Shown: positions 51,073 to 53,120 of the stretch, one piece after another
Numbering within the stretch: the stretch's first letter is position 1
How the letters are laid out: each line of letters begins with the position of its first letter
Origin: JANRIC01 sp033765345
GTDB lineage: Bacteria; Bacteroidota; Bacteroidia; Cytophagales; Microscillaceae
Direction: 5' to 3'
DNA: 53,120 bases
NCBI GenBank assembly: GCA_033765345.1
Contig: JANRIC010000139.1
Coordinates: 1 to 53,120 of the forward strand
The notes under the pieces: generated by a model
Told to the model about the DNA's origin: nothing
Seen by the model: only the letters and a program-made list of their open reading frames with translations
Database searches by the model: none
Made by a program: the position numbers and the translations under genes

Positions 51073-52980
51073 ATGACTCGTAAAATAAGCCTAAGACATC
51101 GCCTACAATACCGTTTTGACAATATGATGACAGGTGGAATACTCCCCATCATCATTTTTCTACTTTTACTAGTGACTTTTTTCACCTTAGTGATTACAAT
51201 TTTGGTCATCGTAGTACATATAATAGAAGGGCATAGCCTAGCAGATTCTTTTTGGTTGATTTTTATGCACGTGATAGATCAGGGTACGATCACAGGGACG
51301 GTGGATGTAGCCCCTAACTGGGGCTTTCGTCTCATTATGCTTGTTCCTACTGTGTTTGGGATTTTGATGGTAGCCACCCTGGTCGGTTTGATTACTTCCC
51401 GCATCCAGTCATTATTGAGCGATTTACGCCGTGGCAGGTCTTTGGTGCTTGAAAAAAACCACGTCGTAATTCTAGGTTGGTCTTCCAAAATATTTTCTAT
51501 TATTCACGAACTTATCAAGGCACACGCCAATCAGAAACACTCACACATCGTCATATTGGCACCCAAAGATAAGCTTGAGATGGAGTTAGAAATAGACCAA
51601 AAGATAAAAGACTCCCACAAAACCAAGATTATATGCCGCACCGGTAACCCCATTGATATTGATGACCTGGATATTGTCAATCACCACGAAGCCAAATCTA
51701 TTATTATCATCTCCTCGGAGTCTAATAGCTCTGATGTAGAGAACATCAAATCTATCCTGGCTATTGTCAATCACCCCGATCGCAAAAAAACACCTTATCA
51801 TATTGTAGCCGAAATAAAAACCGATAACAATAAAGAAATTGCCAATATCATTGGCGGCGACGAACTCACCCTGACCGTATCCAATGACATTATAGCCCGA
51901 ATTGCCGTACAAACCTGTCTACAGTCTGGTTTGAGTATCGTCTACAATATTTTACTCGATTTTGATGGGGTCGACATTTATTTCCACGACATTCAGTCGG
52001 CTTATTACAAATCTTTTCGAGAAATACTGTCTGCTTATGAAGAAATCATCCCGATTGGCATTCAGCGCCAAAACGGATTGATGATTTTAAACCCTGAAAT
52101 GGATACAATCATTCGGGATGGAGACCGGATTATACTCTTAGCCGAAGATGATGATGCCTTACCCAAGGCTAAATTTTCCTCTCCGACTATCCAGGAGAAC
52201 TGCATCAATCGAGCTTTTCAAAAACAGACAATCAGCCCCAGAAATATCCTCATCTTGGGCTGGAATGCCGAAGGAGTGACCATCATTCGTGAGCTGGACC
52301 ACTACGTCACCGAAGGTTCTCAGGTTTGTATCATGGCTACCCATATTGCTCAGATTCAGCAAGAATTAAAATCTCTGGACTCTCCCAAAAATCTCACCAT
52401 ACGCTTTGAAGAAGGTGACATTACCAATCGCAAGACTTTAAACAGCTTACACATACCTTCCTTCGGGCAAGTATTGATTTTAAGCTATAGTGAACACATG
52501 AGCGTTCAGGAAGCTGATGCCCATACCCTGGTCACACTGATGCATCTAAGAGACATCAAACGCAGCAGAAATGCCGAATTTACCATTGTCAGTGAAATGC
52601 TCGATCTTAAAAATCAAAACCTGGCAGAAGTAGCCCAGCCAGATGATTTTATCATCAGTGACCACGTAATCAGCTTAATCATCTCACAACTTGCCGAAAA
52701 CAAAGAGGTCAAACTCGTTTTTGATGAATTGTTCGATGCTCAGGGTATGGAGTTTTACCTTAAACCAGTAACTCAATACCTTTCTCAATTGAATCAGATA
52801 GATTTTTATACGGTCATGGAAGCCGCTGCCCAACGATCGGAAATAGCCATTGGCTACCGCCAGTGTGCCTATCTCAATGACCCAAAACAGGATTATGGCA
52901 TTGTACTTAATCCACGTAAATCACAGAAGATAAACTTTCAACCCGGTGATAAAATCATTGTACTGGCAGAAGATATTTAA
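51073..52980 (+). CDS. CASTOR/POLLUX-related ion channel
   Basis: A 635-residue protein from the ATG at 51073 (MTRKISLRHRLQYRFDNMM); the open frame begins earlier but only through repeat DNA. Helix 1 is at about 20-50 (LPIIIFLLLLVTFFTLVITI), the pore-like segment is SLADSFWLIFMHVIDQGTIT and helix 2 is FRLIMLVPTVFGILMVATLVG. Two RCK/TrkA-N-like Rossmann domains follow (HVVILGWSSKIFSIIHEL and NILILGWNAEGVTIIREL), each with a TrkA-C-like part. This is the layout of the plant nuclear channels CASTOR and POLLUX/DMI1 and their bacterial relatives. Ion selectivity is not evident. Confidence 0.87.
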   Translation: MTRKISLRHRLQYRFDNMMTGGILPIIIFLLLLVTFFTLVITILVIVVHIIEGHSLADSFWLIFMHVIDQGTITGTVDVAPNWGFRLIMLVPTVFGILMVATLVGLITSRIQSLLSDLRRGRSLVLEKNHVVILGWSSKIFSIIHELIKAHANQKHSHIVILAPKDKLEMELEIDQKIKDSHKTKIICRTGNPIDIDDLDIVNHHEAKSIIIISSESNSSDVENIKSILAIVNHPDRKKTPYHIVAEIKTDNNKEIANIIGGDELTLTVSNDIIARIAVQTCLQSGLSIVYNILLDFDGVDIYFHDIQSAYYKSFREILSAYEEIIPIGIQRQNGLMILNPEMDTIIRDGDRIILLAEDDDALPKAKFSSPTIQENCINRAFQKQTISPRNILILGWNAEGVTIIRELDHYVTEGSQVCIMATHIAQIQQELKSLDSPKNLTIRFEEGDITNRKTLNSLHIPSFGQVLILSYSEHMSVQEADAHTLVTLMHLRDIKRSRNAEFTIVSEMLDLKNQNLAEVAQPDDFIISDHVISLIISQLAENKEVKLVFDELFDAQGMEFYLKPVTQYLSQLNQIDFYTVMEAAAQRSEIAIGYRQCAYLNDPKQDYGIVLNPRKSQKINFQPGDKIIVLAEDI

Positions 52981-52992
52981 TTTCGAATTAAG

Positions 52993-53120
52993 GGAATTAA
53001 GAATTAAAGGAATTAAGAATTAAAGGAATTAAGAATTAAAGGAATTAAGAATTAAAGGAATTAAGAATTAAAGGAATTAAGAATTAAAGGAATTAAGAAT
53101 TAAAGGAATTAAGAATTAAA
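52993..53120. repeat. 16-bp tandem repeat, at least 8 perfect copies
   Basis: The unit GGAATTAAGAATTAAA repeats without error from 52993 to the last base, so the array continues beyond the window. It begins 12 bases after the stop of the channel gene. It contains no open frame of note. Confidence 0.95.

Overview
The window comes from a member of the Bacteroidota, most likely order Cytophagales. This rests on moderately low GC, TTG / TAnnTTTG-type promoters, absence of Shine-Dalgarno signals, a Y_Y_Y-domain sensor kinase, a GWxTD lipoprotein, a SiaB-type kinase, membrane SpoIIE/PP2C phosphatases, and the gene order birA / rsfS-ftsH-LUD. The genus is not identified. I found no rRNA, tRNA, CRISPR array, transposase or phage gene. 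The 38 genes I call are intact; the two window edges both lie inside tandem repeats.

Layout. 1-264: 42-bp tandem repeats. 960-6082: an orphan periplasmic-sensing histidine kinase and isochorismate synthase. 6069-10804 (minus): an operon rsfS-ftsH-LUD protein-lpxH-secreted propeller, with birA divergent at 10842. 11649-19490: 2OG-Fe(II) oxygenase, GWxTD lipoprotein, aspartate:alanine-exchanger-type transporter, hotdog thioesterase, histidine phosphatase, patatin and o-succinylbenzoate synthase. The isochorismate synthase, MenC and possibly the thioesterase supply menaquinone, but they are scattered. 19855: a SiaB-type kinase. 20482-24007 (minus): rhaI-rhaB plus a cytosolic NMT1/THI5-like protein. 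24648-30578: FkbM methyltransferase and acyltransferase pair, SPOR protein, flavin monooxygenase, beta-helix protein, MarC. 30614-37450 (minus): three consecutive membrane SpoIIE phosphatases. 37764: an orphan ABC ATPase. 38650-47752 (minus): GH78 rhamnosidase, two secreted esterases, FAD/Fe-S 2-hydroxyacid dehydrogenase and a GntR regulator with a sugar-binding-type domain. 47880-52980: acyltransferase, methylmalonyl-CoA epimerase, metallophosphatase and a CASTOR/POLLUX-like channel. 52993 to the end: 16-bp tandem repeats.

Two themes stand out. The first is rhamnose use: rhaI/rhaB lie about 15 kb from the rhamnosidase/esterase/dehydrogenase/regulator block, and no SusC/SusD pair, rhamnulose-1-phosphate aldolase or rhamnose transporter is in the window. 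The second is partner-switch-like signalling: three SpoIIE phosphatases with different periplasmic sensors plus a SiaB-type kinase, with no obvious SiaC-type substrate here.

The most unusual content is non-coding. A small hairpin family keeps a GTG-ARGA-CAC core while its outer stem changes with compensating bases; two copies lie inside the signal-peptide codons of neighbouring secreted enzymes. There is also a 220-bp triple-nested palindromic element, a smaller nested element, heptamer arrays with G-rich and C-rich halves, and three long tandem-repeat tracts. All family assignments come from reading motifs in translations, not from database searches.
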